From positions 1-20,901 of IMG/VR virus record IMGVR_UViG_3300018424_000321: a DNA stretch of 20,901 nucleotides; one strand, written 5' to 3'. Of the stretch, positions 1-7,427 are shown piece after piece. The notes beneath the pieces were generated by a model. The model saw only the letters and a list, made by a program, of their open reading frames with translations, did not search any database and was not told the DNA's origin. How positions within the stretch are numbered: position 1 is the first letter of the stretch; each line of letters starts with the position of its first letter. The position numbers and the translations under genes were made by a program. The DNA is from a virus.

Positions 1-1
1 C

Positions 2-358
2 TATGACAAGTCTGAGTTCGATCGTGTCGAACCTCTGATGGATGATGATGATAAACTGGAGAAGATCTATAACAACCTGAACGATCTCAATGAGTTCAGT
101 GACGCTAAGAACTTCAAGACCTACGAGGAACTGAAGAAGCGCCTAGACTACGTTCTGGGAGTCCGTGGCACGCCTAAGACTCAAGACCCCGAACTGGTCG
201 CTGAAGAGGAACAATGGGAGGCCGAACGTCGTGGAGAGTCCACTCCTCAGCGTTCTACTCCTTCTTATGAAGCACCCAAACCTGTTTCTCGTGTTGAGGA
301 AGATGATGAAGATGCAGATGATGCACTGAGTTACTTCCAACGACTCGCCGAGTCCTGA
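2..358 (+). CDS. 32: gp32-like single-stranded DNA-binding protein, C-terminal part
   Basis: This is the 3' end of a gene whose start lies left of the window; the frame is open from base 2. In T4-like phages gp32 coats single-stranded DNA during replication, recombination and repair, and its acidic C-terminus recruits partner proteins. The visible part has a stretch resembling the end of the T4 gp32 core (NLNDLNEF, then KNFKTYEELKKRL), a Pro/Ser/Arg linker, and a very acidic tail (VEEDDEDADDA) ending in an aromatic/hydrophobic tip (LSYFQRLAES). That layout is typical of phage SSBs. A Met at base 38 is internal, not a start, because the frame continues upstream. Its GC content (40-57% per 60 bases in the first 180) is well above that of the tail genes to the right. 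A strong terminator follows ten bases after the stop. Identity rests on remembered family features, not a search. Confidence 0.82.
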   Translation, partial: YDKSEFDRVEPLMDDDDKLEKIYNNLNDLNEFSDAKNFKTYEELKKRLDYVLGVRGTPKTQDPELVAEEEQWEAERRGESTPQRSTPSYEAPKPVSRVEEDDEDADDALSYFQRLAES

Positions 359-367
359 TTCATTGGT

Positions 368-394
368 CCCCTACTTCGGTAGGGGATTTTTTTT
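368..394 (+). terminator. Intrinsic terminator after gp32
   Basis: A perfect 7-bp stem (CCCCTAC / GTAGGGG) closes a TTCG tetraloop and is followed, after one A, by eight T residues. It sits ten bases after the gp32 stop and is oriented to end rightward transcription. There is no T-run on the other side, so it should not terminate the leftward transcript efficiently. The radical SAM gene on the other strand ends inside it. Confidence 0.93.
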
Positions 395-1615
395 ATCTAG
401 ATAAGTTTTCCAAACATTTGACAGTTCTGGAAAAGTTTTGATAGTATTCTCATTTCGTATGGTATCGAGATGAATCATCTGTTTAACAAAATCTGGTATC
501 AGGTGATCATCTTCAGCAAGATCAATGTATTTGATTAATGATTCAAAAGAAGAAATCATATCATCAGAAGCTTTATTTGGAATCAAAAATTCGTTAATAT
601 GATTTTCTATATTTTTCTTTGCTCTTCTTTTAGTTTCTTTATCAAGAATCCAAACAGAAAGATTTTGTGGTCCATGAAGAAAATTTAAATAGAATTTATT
701 AATGTCAGACATCAATCCCTCTTTGTATAAGGTTTGGTGTAAAGTTACAACATCAAATATGTTTAGTGCTTGAACGGTACAATCAAACCTTAACTGATGG
801 GTTTTAGTTCTATTGACAAAGACTTCATTAAATTGTCTTACATTTGATACGAATGTTTCCCATTTAAATCCATTTCGTATCAACTCTCCTCGTTTGCCAA
901 CACCATCTACACTAGTGCATACAAATACATTTTGAAATTTATCCCAAATATCAAAGATGTGGTGTTTTTTATATTTTAATACACTGAAGTTTGTACTATA
1001 GTTTAAATAGAAATCGTCCTTTTTATGCCTTCCTAGTTTCATTAACATGATAATCATCATGTAATGTTCTTCCGTTATCAGAGGTTCTCCACCAGAAAAA
1101 TAAAGATGATTTACTTTTTCTACATGTGGTTTGATACGATCAAAATTTATTTTTGCAAAATTATTATGAATCGAAAGTTTGCCATTCGTTTCAAATTCTA
1201 TACTTGAACTGGAAGATGGACAACAAGTTCTGCACTTGAAATTGCATTTATTTCCAAACTTAACATCCCAATGAATAAATCCCAGTTCGTTCACTGAGTA
1301 GTCTTCATTGGTATTGTAGATATAATTCGATCCGTGCTCAAACAAACTGTCATTGAAAATTTGTCTCAATGATTGTTGACCAGATAACTCTTTTTGATAA
1401 CAAGTTATACAAGAATTTACTGGTCTTTTTTCGACCATATTTTTTCTTATTTCTTTGATCTTATCATTGTTCCAAAGTTCTTCAATATTTTCTTGAAGGA
1501 CATTTCCAATAACTTCTGTTGATGCACAACACGGTTGCACGTTGCCATTTTGATTAATGTTTAGACTTAACCAAGGAGCTACACAAAAAACTTTACTGTT
1601 TGGATCAATTTTCAT
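371..1615 (-). CDS. Twitch-domain radical SAM protein
   Basis: A 414-residue putative radical SAM enzyme. The core has the cluster-binding motif C124-x3-C128-x2-C131 and, further on, the SAM-binding motif GGEP (about 175-178) after a hydrophobic strand (HLYFSGGEP). Upstream of the core are further cysteines at C11, C29/C30, C69 and C72, in a CxAPW...QPCC...CITC arrangement. This resembles a SPASM/twitch auxiliary 4Fe-4S module placed N-terminally, as in the family usually named twitch domain-containing radical SAM protein. Such proteins occur in marine T4-like phages, but I know of no established substrate. It is the last gene of the leftward operon, 20 bases after gp53, with no clear Shine-Dalgarno. 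It is more AT-rich than its neighbours (about 25% GC around 961-1020), which fits recent acquisition. Its last codons (NPLPK, stop) are encoded by the gp32 terminator hairpin. The radical SAM class is secure; the reaction is unknown. Confidence 0.9.
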   Translation of the reverse strand: MKIDPNSKVFCVAPWLSLNINQNGNVQPCCASTEVIGNVLQENIEELWNNDKIKEIRKNMVEKRPVNSCITCYQKELSGQQSLRQIFNDSLFEHGSNYIYNTNEDYSVNELGFIHWDVKFGNKCNFKCRTCCPSSSSSIEFETNGKLSIHNNFAKINFDRIKPHVEKVNHLYFSGGEPLITEEHYMMIIMLMKLGRHKKDDFYLNYSTNFSVLKYKKHHIFDIWDKFQNVFVCTSVDGVGKRGELIRNGFKWETFVSNVRQFNEVFVNRTKTHQLRFDCTVQALNIFDVVTLHQTLYKEGLMSDINKFYLNFLHGPQNLSVWILDKETKRRAKKNIENHINEFLIPNKASDDMISSFESLIKYIDLAEDDHLIPDFVKQMIHLDTIRNENTIKTFPELSNVWKTYLDKKNPLPK

Positions 1616-1635
1616 AATATATTCAAGTAATTTAC

Positions 1636-3975
1636 TTATACACCACTCAATGCGGGATTATATGTTGACTTTAAGGTATCCGATACGTAGTATTTCGATT
1701 GTGGATCATACTTCATAATATTTCTAAGATCATCAATAACTAATGGCAAATACTCAGGTCTTAAAAGCAATATTTTTCTCTTTTCGTCATTTAGTTTACT
1801 TTCATAATCATAGTTTGTAACTGGGAAAGAACTTGCAGAACCACTTACTCTAATTATGGAAGAAGAACCTGGATCGAAGTACTGTAATTCTTCTGTAATT
1901 TTCTCTTGCCAGTCAGTACCATTCCATTTCCATGTTTTGTTATTTTGGAGATGAAGGTCACCAATTTCCACATTAACAATATCGTCTGGTTCACTAACAA
2001 TTCTAAAGTATGGAGAATTTACATAATTAGATCCCCCATTAGTAACCACAATGCTGGAGATTCCAGTATTTGAGTTCATCTGTACCGTGAATGAGGCAGT
2101 CTTAGAAATTGGAGCAGCGTCTATCGTTATCGTTGGAGCAACGGTGTATCCAAATCCAGCATTCGTTATTGTTATTGATGTGACTATTCCAGATACATTT
2201 ATGAAACTTTCTCCCGTTGCAGTTACTGCTGGATATGGAGAAGAGAAAGTAATTGTTGGACTTACTGTATAACCGATTCCAGAGTTGGTAACAGTTACTG
2301 TAGATACACCACTATTCGTGACAGTAGATGAAGCTTCTGCTACTGAATCCAATCTGTATTGGAATAATTTATCTGGATTTCCACCTATACTTCCAGCAAC
2401 TAAAACCTCTTTTCTATCTGATTTGACGTATACATCTACAGGATCTGTTATTTTGTCACCAATATAGTAATTTGCAATATAACTTCCACTAGAAAGATCC
2501 CATGGAGTTGATAAATCAAATTCTAAAACTGACTGCAATGTAGAACCAACTGCAAATAGTTTGGAACCATCTTCAAAGAAAGTAAATCCAGCTACTTCAT
2601 CTTCTCCACTAAGTCCAGTTATGTTCAGATTTCCAGATGAAGCTCCAATGCTTGAAAGATCCCATGCTGTCGATAGATTATATTGATGAACGGTATCAGC
2701 ACCAGAGATATTTAATATGTAAACAACCGTCCCATCGGACTTTAATCTAACTGCCCCTGGTTCTGGAATAGGAAGTGATTGAGATACCGTTGCAGTAGAT
2801 ATATCCCAGTTAGTTGAAAGTGTATACTTAACTAGACTATAAACACCACTTAATCCACCACAGACAAACATATATTGTCCATCTGCACTGAAATCAATTC
2901 CTGTTGTGTAACTAAAATTCGTACTTACATCGAGACCATTTGCAAAAGAAAGAGTGGTTACGTTCCATGGAGTAGACAAATCATATTCATTAATTAAGGT
3001 TGAACCAAATAAACTTGAAGAATATACTTTACTTCCATCTGACTTTACATACGCACCTTCTACAGAACTTCCTATAGTTGTGCCTCCAATGGAAACATAT
3101 GTTCCAGAAGCAAATACAATCGGTGGGAAAGAAAACTGTATTGTTGGAGAAGTTAATCCATAACCAACTCCAGACTCTAAATCTACAATTGATGTTACTT
3201 GACCACTTTCATCAATTACACACGATGCTGCGGCACTGACAGAAGTTGGAGGACTACTAAAGGTGATATTTGGTGCCTCGTTATATCCTACGCCACCATC
3301 TAAGTTTACTATAGTTGTTACATAGTAGTTGTTTATTACGCATTCGGAAGTCGCATCCGATGTTGCAGGCGGAGCGGAAAGATATACAGTTGGTGTTGTA
3401 TTATATCCTTGACCACTGTTTTCAATGTAGGCACCAACAATAGTTCCACCTGTTCCAACTAATGGGAGTAGACTTGCTCCAATTCCTGCCGATGTAATTG
3501 CTGGAAAAGTGATTCCAGGAGGAACTGAAGTTATCGTTTGATACTCTGGTGCTTTATAAAAAGACTCATCAACTATTAGGTTTCCTGGTAGTACTAATCT
3601 TTTGTAAGAATCATAAACAGCGATTGTTTCGTAGTGATGTATTCCAGTATATGCTTGGTCTCCATATTTGTCTTCTAAAAATTTACCGAGAGAATTTTCA
3701 TCTAAAGGCCATTGAGAATTTAAATCTATAATATTATTCGTTATTAAAATTACCCAGTCTAGTTCCGCATCTTCATAAAATTTTTCTGCAATTTGTTCTG
3801 GTCTTTCGTTTCCAGTGATGGAATAATAATCAAATGCAGAGACTACAGAAACTACATCGTCTCTAATCTTTGCTCTTTTGAATAGATTTTTAACAATAGT
3901 AACCTCATCATTGGACAATTCATTTTTTGTCCTGTTGTTAATTTCAATATTTGGTAATTCGTTGAAGTATCCCAT
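1636..3975 (-). CDS. 53: gp53-like baseplate wedge subunit with large propeller-like insertion
   Basis: The first ~145 residues match the gp53 pattern: YFNELPNI start, a DYYSITGNERPEQIAEKFY segment, DWVILITNNIID, and a KYG...HHYET region. The last ~80 residues (YDYESKLNDEKRKILLLRPEYL onward) look like the gp53 C-terminus. In T4, gp53 (about 196 residues) holds adjacent baseplate wedges together. This protein has 779 residues because about 510 are inserted. The insert contains three GY-x3-P-type beta repeats (residues ~181-290), five propeller-like repeats (~303-545) and three more GY-x3-P repeats (~555-660). The reading frame is intact from the gp53-like start to the gp53-like end, so this is an elaborated protein rather than two fused fragments. 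Its ATG lies one base after the gp48 stop. I infer that the insert projects from the baseplate and may bind a receptor or fibre; that role is not shown by the sequence. Confidence 0.85.
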   Translation of the reverse strand: MGYFNELPNIEINNRTKNELSNDEVTIVKNLFKRAKIRDDVVSVVSAFDYYSITGNERPEQIAEKFYEDAELDWVILITNNIIDLNSQWPLDENSLGKFLEDKYGDQAYTGIHHYETIAVYDSYKRLVLPGNLIVDESFYKAPEYQTITSVPPGITFPAITSAGIGASLLPLVGTGGTIVGAYIENSGQGYNTTPTVYLSAPPATSDATSECVINNYYVTTIVNLDGGVGYNEAPNITFSSPPTSVSAAASCVIDESGQVTSIVDLESGVGYGLTSPTIQFSFPPIVFASGTYVSIGGTTIGSSVEGAYVKSDGSKVYSSSLFGSTLINEYDLSTPWNVTTLSFANGLDVSTNFSYTTGIDFSADGQYMFVCGGLSGVYSLVKYTLSTNWDISTATVSQSLPIPEPGAVRLKSDGTVVYILNISGADTVHQYNLSTAWDLSSIGASSGNLNITGLSGEDEVAGFTFFEDGSKLFAVGSTLQSVLEFDLSTPWDLSSGSYIANYYIGDKITDPVDVYVKSDRKEVLVAGSIGGNPDKLFQYRLDSVAEASSTVTNSGVSTVTVTNSGIGYTVSPTITFSSPYPAVTATGESFINVSGIVTSITITNAGFGYTVAPTITIDAAPISKTASFTVQMNSNTGISSIVVTNGGSNYVNSPYFRIVSEPDDIVNVEIGDLHLQNNKTWKWNGTDWQEKITEELQYFDPGSSSIIRVSGSASSFPVTNYDYESKLNDEKRKILLLRPEYLPLVIDDLRNIMKYDPQSKYYVSDTLKSTYNPALSGV
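1996..2325 (-). repeat. GY-x3-P beta repeats, C-terminal set in gp53
   Basis: This stretch encodes about three imperfect protein repeats (gp53 residues ~551-660). Each runs as a short strand (TVTNSG, TITNAG, VVTNGG), then G-x-GY or a variant, then a PTITF- or PYFRI-like strand. The same repeat type occurs on the other side of the propeller-like block and in gp5. It probably forms small beta modules. Confidence 0.75.
2341..3069 (-). repeat. Five propeller-like repeats inside gp53
   Basis: Residues ~303-545 of gp53 hold five units of about 45-55 residues. The full unit reads roughly as: hydrophobic strand, then (K)SDG(S/T)(K/V)-x-Y/F, a loop, then (Y/F)-x-LST-x-W(D/N)(L/V/I)(S/T). Clear LST-x-W-(D/N) motifs occur at about 333-338, 386-391, 434-439 and 488-493; the fifth unit ends in a degenerate QYRLDS. 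The order and spacing resemble WD40/YncE-like beta-propeller blades of phage proteins. The fold is inferred from the repeat pattern. Confidence 0.72.
3076..3435 (-). repeat. GY-x3-P beta repeats, N-terminal set in gp53
   Basis: Three imperfect units (gp53 residues ~181-300) each contain an SGQGY-, GGVGY- or SGVGY-type turn, a P or SP, and a strand ending in (S/F)xPP. They precede the propeller-like block and mirror the C-terminal set, so the propeller is flanked on both sides by the same module. Confidence 0.75.
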
Positions 3976-3976
3976 T

Positions 3977-5443
3977 TTAGTAACCTATTGATGTGTCGGA
4001 AACTGCGCTTAGATCATTTCTACCAGCTGCAACTGAAGACTGATAATCTTGATCGTAGATTGGTTCCAATTCACAAAAACTTAGTTTCATTGTTGTAGCA
4101 ATTGGCTGACCTTTTTCATAAGCTGCCCAAATACCATTTGGTGTATAATTACAAGCAAAGTCTTTTAGTGCACATGTCTTAAATCTATTTACACCTTCAA
4201 TGAGTTGTGTTTTTTCCGTCATATACTCTAATTTGAAAACATTTGGTGTTCCCAGGAAGAATGATGATGCACCAGACTTTCCTTTTCTCTTTTTCGCTGC
4301 CATTCCTTGTTTAAAGAATCTTATAATTCTTCTGATTTCTCTTGCTTCTTTCTCACTTCTAGCAGTAAGTTGATAATCAAATTCAAAAGTCCTTAAAGTA
4401 ACTCCATTAAACAATAACTCTGTATTAGAGTTTGGAATAATGCCTGCACCTCGAGCAAGAATAGACTCAGCTTCAACACCATATCCACCCATTTTTAAAA
4501 GTTTTGAAGCAAATGCTGGACCAGCTAATAGAGCTAATTCTTGCGATATTGCTCCGCTTGTTATCAACTTAGTTAGGTTATATGTAACCACACCAGCTCC
4601 AGCATTACCAACAAGAGCACCTAGGGCAGCGGAAAGACCAGTACCAGCCATATCGTTCAAGGTTGATGCTGTTGCTGCTGCAGAAAGAGCATTCATACTG
4701 TCTGCTTGCCAATCTACGCTGTTTTTATCAACAACTGTTTTTGGCATAGGAAGAAATACCATACCAATTTTTTGTTTTGCAGAAAAATCAGATTCTCTTG
4801 GTATCCCTCCCGACAAAATCTTTTTAGGATCACCGAAAACTGCTCCGGCTCTTGGTGGTTTATATCTATATTGAGTTATTTGAAATGTGTCCTGTCTCAA
4901 TACGTTCAAATCTAATGGATACGACATTGGTGTTGCAAATATTCTTGTAGCATTATCTACACCAAATGCATCTCCATTGACAGCAAGGGCCTTTGCTTCA
5001 TCTTCTAGATTTCCGATTGCACTTAAAACGTTTCCAATACCACCAAAAGGACCATTATTTACACCACCAAGGCCTCTTCCTTGGCCGTTATTTGATGACG
5101 TTGAATTGCTATTGGGAGTTGAAGATGTTGCTCCAGCTGGACTATTATTCTTTACCCATGGGGGAAGCACGGCATTCTTTGCATTTCCACCGATAGAAGT
5201 GTGAGATTTTTTTACAAACTCTATAGTATTTGAGTGAACAATCGCAAGAGTTTGAGGATTAATATTCAGAGAATTTCCTGCAGGAGTCCAATTACCATCT
5301 TTGTAAATTGGTAAAGTAGTTGCAGAAGCATTAGTGTCGATGATAATTACTTCCCCAGTTGTTGGATCATACTTGAGATCATAGTTGACCCCATTATGAG
5401 TTAAGACATATTGATTTGACTTGTTTATTTTTTGAAGTGCCAC
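3977..5443 (-). CDS. 48: gp48-like baseplate tail tube cap
   Basis: A 488-residue protein assigned to gp48, which in T4 caps the central baseplate and, with gp54, nucleates tail tube polymerisation. The C-terminal half carries the recognisable part: YPLDL...ITQYRYKPPRAG, a Gly/Ala-rich stretch, then a strand pair ending LLFNGVTLRTFEFDYQLTARS followed by a helix rich in Arg/Lys (KEAREIRRIIRFFKQGM). That is the tube-protein-like core shared by gp48, gp54 and gp19. T4 gp48 is about 364 residues; the excess here is an N-terminal beta-rich region and a low-complexity linker (Asn/Ser/Gly, around 108-135). Translation starts at GTG directly abutting the preceding TAA, and no better ATG was seen. It sits between the 175-residue gene and gp53 in the leftward operon. 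Confidence 0.85.
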   Translation of the reverse strand: MALQKINKSNQYVLTHNGVNYDLKYDPTTGEVIIIDTNASATTLPIYKDGNWTPAGNSLNINPQTLAIVHSNTIEFVKKSHTSIGGNAKNAVLPPWVKNNSPAGATSSTPNSNSTSSNNGQGRGLGGVNNGPFGGIGNVLSAIGNLEDEAKALAVNGDAFGVDNATRIFATPMSYPLDLNVLRQDTFQITQYRYKPPRAGAVFGDPKKILSGGIPRESDFSAKQKIGMVFLPMPKTVVDKNSVDWQADSMNALSAAATASTLNDMAGTGLSAALGALVGNAGAGVVTYNLTKLITSGAISQELALLAGPAFASKLLKMGGYGVEAESILARGAGIIPNSNTELLFNGVTLRTFEFDYQLTARSEKEAREIRRIIRFFKQGMAAKKRKGKSGASSFFLGTPNVFKLEYMTEKTQLIEGVNRFKTCALKDFACNYTPNGIWAAYEKGQPIATTMKLSFCELEPIYDQDYQSSVAAGRNDLSAVSDTSIGY

Positions 5444-5971
5444 TTAAGATTTGCTCCAGGCTTTATGATTTGGATAAGGTTGTCCTCTGGAATCAACAAA
5501 TTTTTCAGTAGGCAATAATGCAACGGAGGGCCAATCTTTTTCTGGAACTCTTAAAAATCCTCCACTAACTCCAGAAAAGAAATAACGATGTATAGTATTG
5601 CGAGGTATACCTATGGTACTGCCATTATTTATTAGTCCTTTTGCAACTCCTTCTCTTATCTTTCTATTGAGATAATGCAAATTCGTACCAATGAAGTATC
5701 CAGCGTTGTAATTTACTTCAGTAATATAAGTCAACGGTTGTGTATCATAGAATGGAAGTCCAGGAGTTTGTGCTCCATAAATGAAGAAATATAATCTACC
5801 AACCTCTATTCCACCCGTATCTATTTCATTAATATTGAATTGTTCAAGTTCACCAAGATACTGTCTAAGTTCTCCAGTATAAGTGTCACTCTTGACATTC
5901 TTTCCTTTAAATTTTTTGATTAGATCGTATCCGAAACCTTCTCCAGGTTGGAATATGCCGTCGAAACTCAT
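5444..5971 (-). CDS. Conserved T4-like phage protein of unknown function (175 aa)
   Basis: I recognise this as a conserved kind of protein in marine T4-like phages but cannot name it securely. It begins MSFDGIFQPGEGFGYD, then has a linker and a compact domain with RLYFFIYGAQTPGLPFYDTQ (residues ~60-79). That is followed by GYFIGTNLHYLNRKIRE and, near the C-terminus, a Trp-containing loop (EKDWPSVALLPTEKF). The LP-x-YD-x-x-P...G-x-N-HYL pattern occurs in structural or DNA-end-associated phage proteins. Its ATG overlaps the gp4 stop by four bases (ATGA), and a GAGGAGG lies ten bases upstream. Lying between gp4 and gp48, it is probably a virion assembly or head-tail joining protein. A gp2-like DNA end protector or a gp3-like tail terminator (T4 gp3 is of similar length) are possibilities I cannot separate. 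Confidence 0.6.
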   Translation of the reverse strand: MSFDGIFQPGEGFGYDLIKKFKGKNVKSDTYTGELRQYLGELEQFNINEIDTGGIEVGRLYFFIYGAQTPGLPFYDTQPLTYITEVNYNAGYFIGTNLHYLNRKIREGVAKGLINNGSTIGIPRNTIHRYFFSGVSGGFLRVPEKDWPSVALLPTEKFVDSRGQPYPNHKAWSKS

Positions 5972-6411
5972 ATTCCTAGATCCTCCTCGGTCATTATTTT
6001 AAATTCATAGTTACGATCATCACAATATTCTTTTGCAGCTTCCCACTTCGCTTGATTGACTACCCAAGTTTGAACTTTATGCGCCCATGCTTTTGTTCTT
6101 TTTTTGGGATTCTGTTCAGGCATTACTACCTGATTTTTTGGTTTGATTTCGATGACCATTACCCTAGTTTTACCAGTTTTATCTTTATATTTTACAAAGA
6201 AGTCTGGGAAATATCGATGGTACTTATTATCAAGAGGCGAACGATAAGGAATCCAAAACTCTTCAGATTGCCATTGGTTTACGTTTTCATTTAAATCACA
6301 GTATCTCATAAACTTTCGTTCCCAAAGAGAACGATAGATGATATTAGTCGGGTCACCCTTATATTTTTTAGGATTTTCTGGTTTGTATTTTCCTTTATAA
6401 CTCATATACAT
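5968..6411 (-). CDS. 4: gp4-like head completion protein (nuclease fold)
   Basis: A 147-residue protein matching T4 gp4 (gp50/4), needed to finish filled heads before tail joining; T4 gp4 is about 150 residues. It has the family pattern YKGDPTNIIYRSLWERKFMRYCD, then QWQSEEFWIPYRSPLD, then a PD-(D/E)xK nuclease-like core: PDFF in YFPDFFVKY and EIK in VMVIEIKPK. The conserved E in LWERKFM and the D and E-x-K residues are consistent with a TnsA- or PD-(D/E)xK-like fold, though activity in the virion is unproven. It is the first gene of the leftward operon. An AAGGA lies eight bases before the first ATG, so I chose that over the Met two codons later. A TATAAATA motif just upstream probably drives late expression. 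Confidence 0.88.
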   Translation of the reverse strand: MYMSYKGKYKPENPKKYKGDPTNIIYRSLWERKFMRYCDLNENVNQWQSEEFWIPYRSPLDNKYHRYFPDFFVKYKDKTGKTRVMVIEIKPKNQVVMPEQNPKKRTKAWAHKVQTWVVNQAKWEAAKEYCDDRNYEFKIMTEEDLGI

Positions 6412-6412
6412 A
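6405..6412 (+). promoter_or_regulatory. Possible late promoter for gp54 operon
   Basis: TATACATA differs in one base from the T4-type late promoter motif TATAAATA and lies 28 bases before the gp54 start, in the only gap between the two divergent operons. AT-rich sequence makes such matches common, so this is only a candidate. Confidence 0.3.
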
Positions 6413-6430
6413 GTATAGATCCTTAAGAAA

Positions 6431-6438
6431 TATTTATA
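6431..6438 (-). promoter_or_regulatory. Late promoter for the leftward gp4 operon
   Basis: On the minus strand this reads CTATAAATA, an exact match to the TATAAATA late promoter element of T4-like phages. It sits 19 bases before the gp4 ATG, in the divergent gap, so a transcript starting six or seven bases downstream would carry the AAGGA ribosome site. Position and exactness make it the best promoter candidate for the leftward operon. Confidence 0.6.
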
Positions 6439-6439
6439 G

Positions 6440-7399
6440 ATGGCTGAGAAATTCAGACCAGATTATGTAAGTAATAGGTATAGAGTAGATCCCATCTATG
6501 CTAGAATGACCCTTCCAAGAGGAACTAATGATGGAAGGGGTTCATTACCTGGTGTTCAGGAATTGTTTGGTGAACTTTCGCAAACATCACAATTCAAAGT
6601 AACATTGCATTTGGGGGATACATATCCAACCGAGAATTCCGATACTGATGTTAATGCGTGGTTAGTAAGTTGTGGAGTTCTTGGTTCTAACCTTTTTAAT
6701 GGAAATAATTCTGATTTGAACAGTCTTCGATATGAATTCATGTGTCATGAAGCAACTTTACCGGGATCAAATCTTGGCACATTTGAAGAACCTGGATCTA
6801 GACAGGGATTAACTGAAAAATTTGCGACAAGTAGAACTTTTAGTAGATTCTCATTACAATTTTATGTTGATGCTGAATATGGAATTGTTAGATTGTTTGA
6901 AGAATGGATGAACTTCATTAACCCACTATATGATACTTCAATCGGTAGAAAACGATCTGGAGATCCTAGAGGTGGAGTAGGACAGTTTGACAATAATCAG
7001 ATTTTTAGATTTAGATATCCAGAAACATATAAAAGAGAAATTTCCATTACTAAGTTTGAAAGAGATATGTTCTATAATCAAGGAAAAGGTGAATTTTCAA
7101 GAACACCTTCGATGATGACATATAAGTTTTTAAATGCATTTCCAGTACAATTGACCGCTATTCCACTATCATATGATACAAGTAACATAACTGTAACTAC
7201 AGTTGAATTTGAATATGATAGATATGTAACTTTGAATCATCAAGGAACTGGAAGTACAAATGAATTTCCTAGTGATTTCTTAGATCAACTTAATGATGCT
7301 CAAAGAGTATTAACTGCAAGACCACTAGTAACATTTTCAAGTGGAGAACAAAGTAAAGGACAATTTTCTGGTTCAAATCCCGACCTAGGACTACAATAA
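6440..7399 (+). CDS. 54: gp54-like baseplate tail tube initiator
   Basis: The 319-residue length is almost that of T4 gp54 (about 320). gp54 sits on the baseplate hub and starts tail tube assembly together with gp48, and it shares the tube protein (gp19) fold. Features that fit are the segment TSQFKVTLHLGD, the RYEFMCHEATLPGSNLGTFEE segment (tube-protein-like strand and loop), the FSRFSLQFYVDAEYGIVRLFEEWMNFINP helix region typical of tube proteins, and later strands including ITKFERD and TVTTVEFEYDRY. The start codon is the first ATG of the rightward operon; no strong Shine-Dalgarno is visible. It opens the rightward block, divergent from gp4 and 28 bases away from it. Confidence 0.88.
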   Translation: MAEKFRPDYVSNRYRVDPIYARMTLPRGTNDGRGSLPGVQELFGELSQTSQFKVTLHLGDTYPTENSDTDVNAWLVSCGVLGSNLFNGNNSDLNSLRYEFMCHEATLPGSNLGTFEEPGSRQGLTEKFATSRTFSRFSLQFYVDAEYGIVRLFEEWMNFINPLYDTSIGRKRSGDPRGGVGQFDNNQIFRFRYPETYKREISITKFERDMFYNQGKGEFSRTPSMMTYKFLNAFPVQLTAIPLSYDTSNITVTTVEFEYDRYVTLNHQGTGSTNEFPSDFLDQLNDAQRVLTARPLVTFSSGEQSKGQFSGSNPDLGLQ

Positions 7400-7402
7400 A
7401 TA
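7395..7402 (+). promoter_or_regulatory. Possible late promoter before gp26
   Basis: AATAAATA spans the gp54 stop region and lies 25 bases before the gp26 ATG, in the only sizeable gap (28 bases) of the rightward tail operon. It matches seven of eight bases of the T4-type late element. Distance and gap support it; the AT-rich background weakens it. Confidence 0.33.
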
Positions 7403-7427
7403 AATTCAACTGATTATATAATTTTCA

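Noticed and set aside
368-394. The gp32 terminator acting in both directions
   Set aside because: The leftward side lacks a T-run after the stem, so only the rightward direction is supported.
1625-1637. Palindrome AAGTAA-T-TTACTT at the gp53 to radical SAM junction
   Set aside because: Six-base AT arms with a one-base centre are too short and AT-rich to support a terminator or operator.
1636-3975. gp53 as an assembly chimera or fusion of two genes
   Set aside because: The frame is continuous, gp53-like at both ends, and the insert is symmetric, which argues for a real elaborated protein.
4440-4874. 144-codon rightward open frame opposite gp48
   Set aside because: It lies wholly opposite a well-supported gene, has Ala/Pro-rich shadow-type composition and no family pattern.
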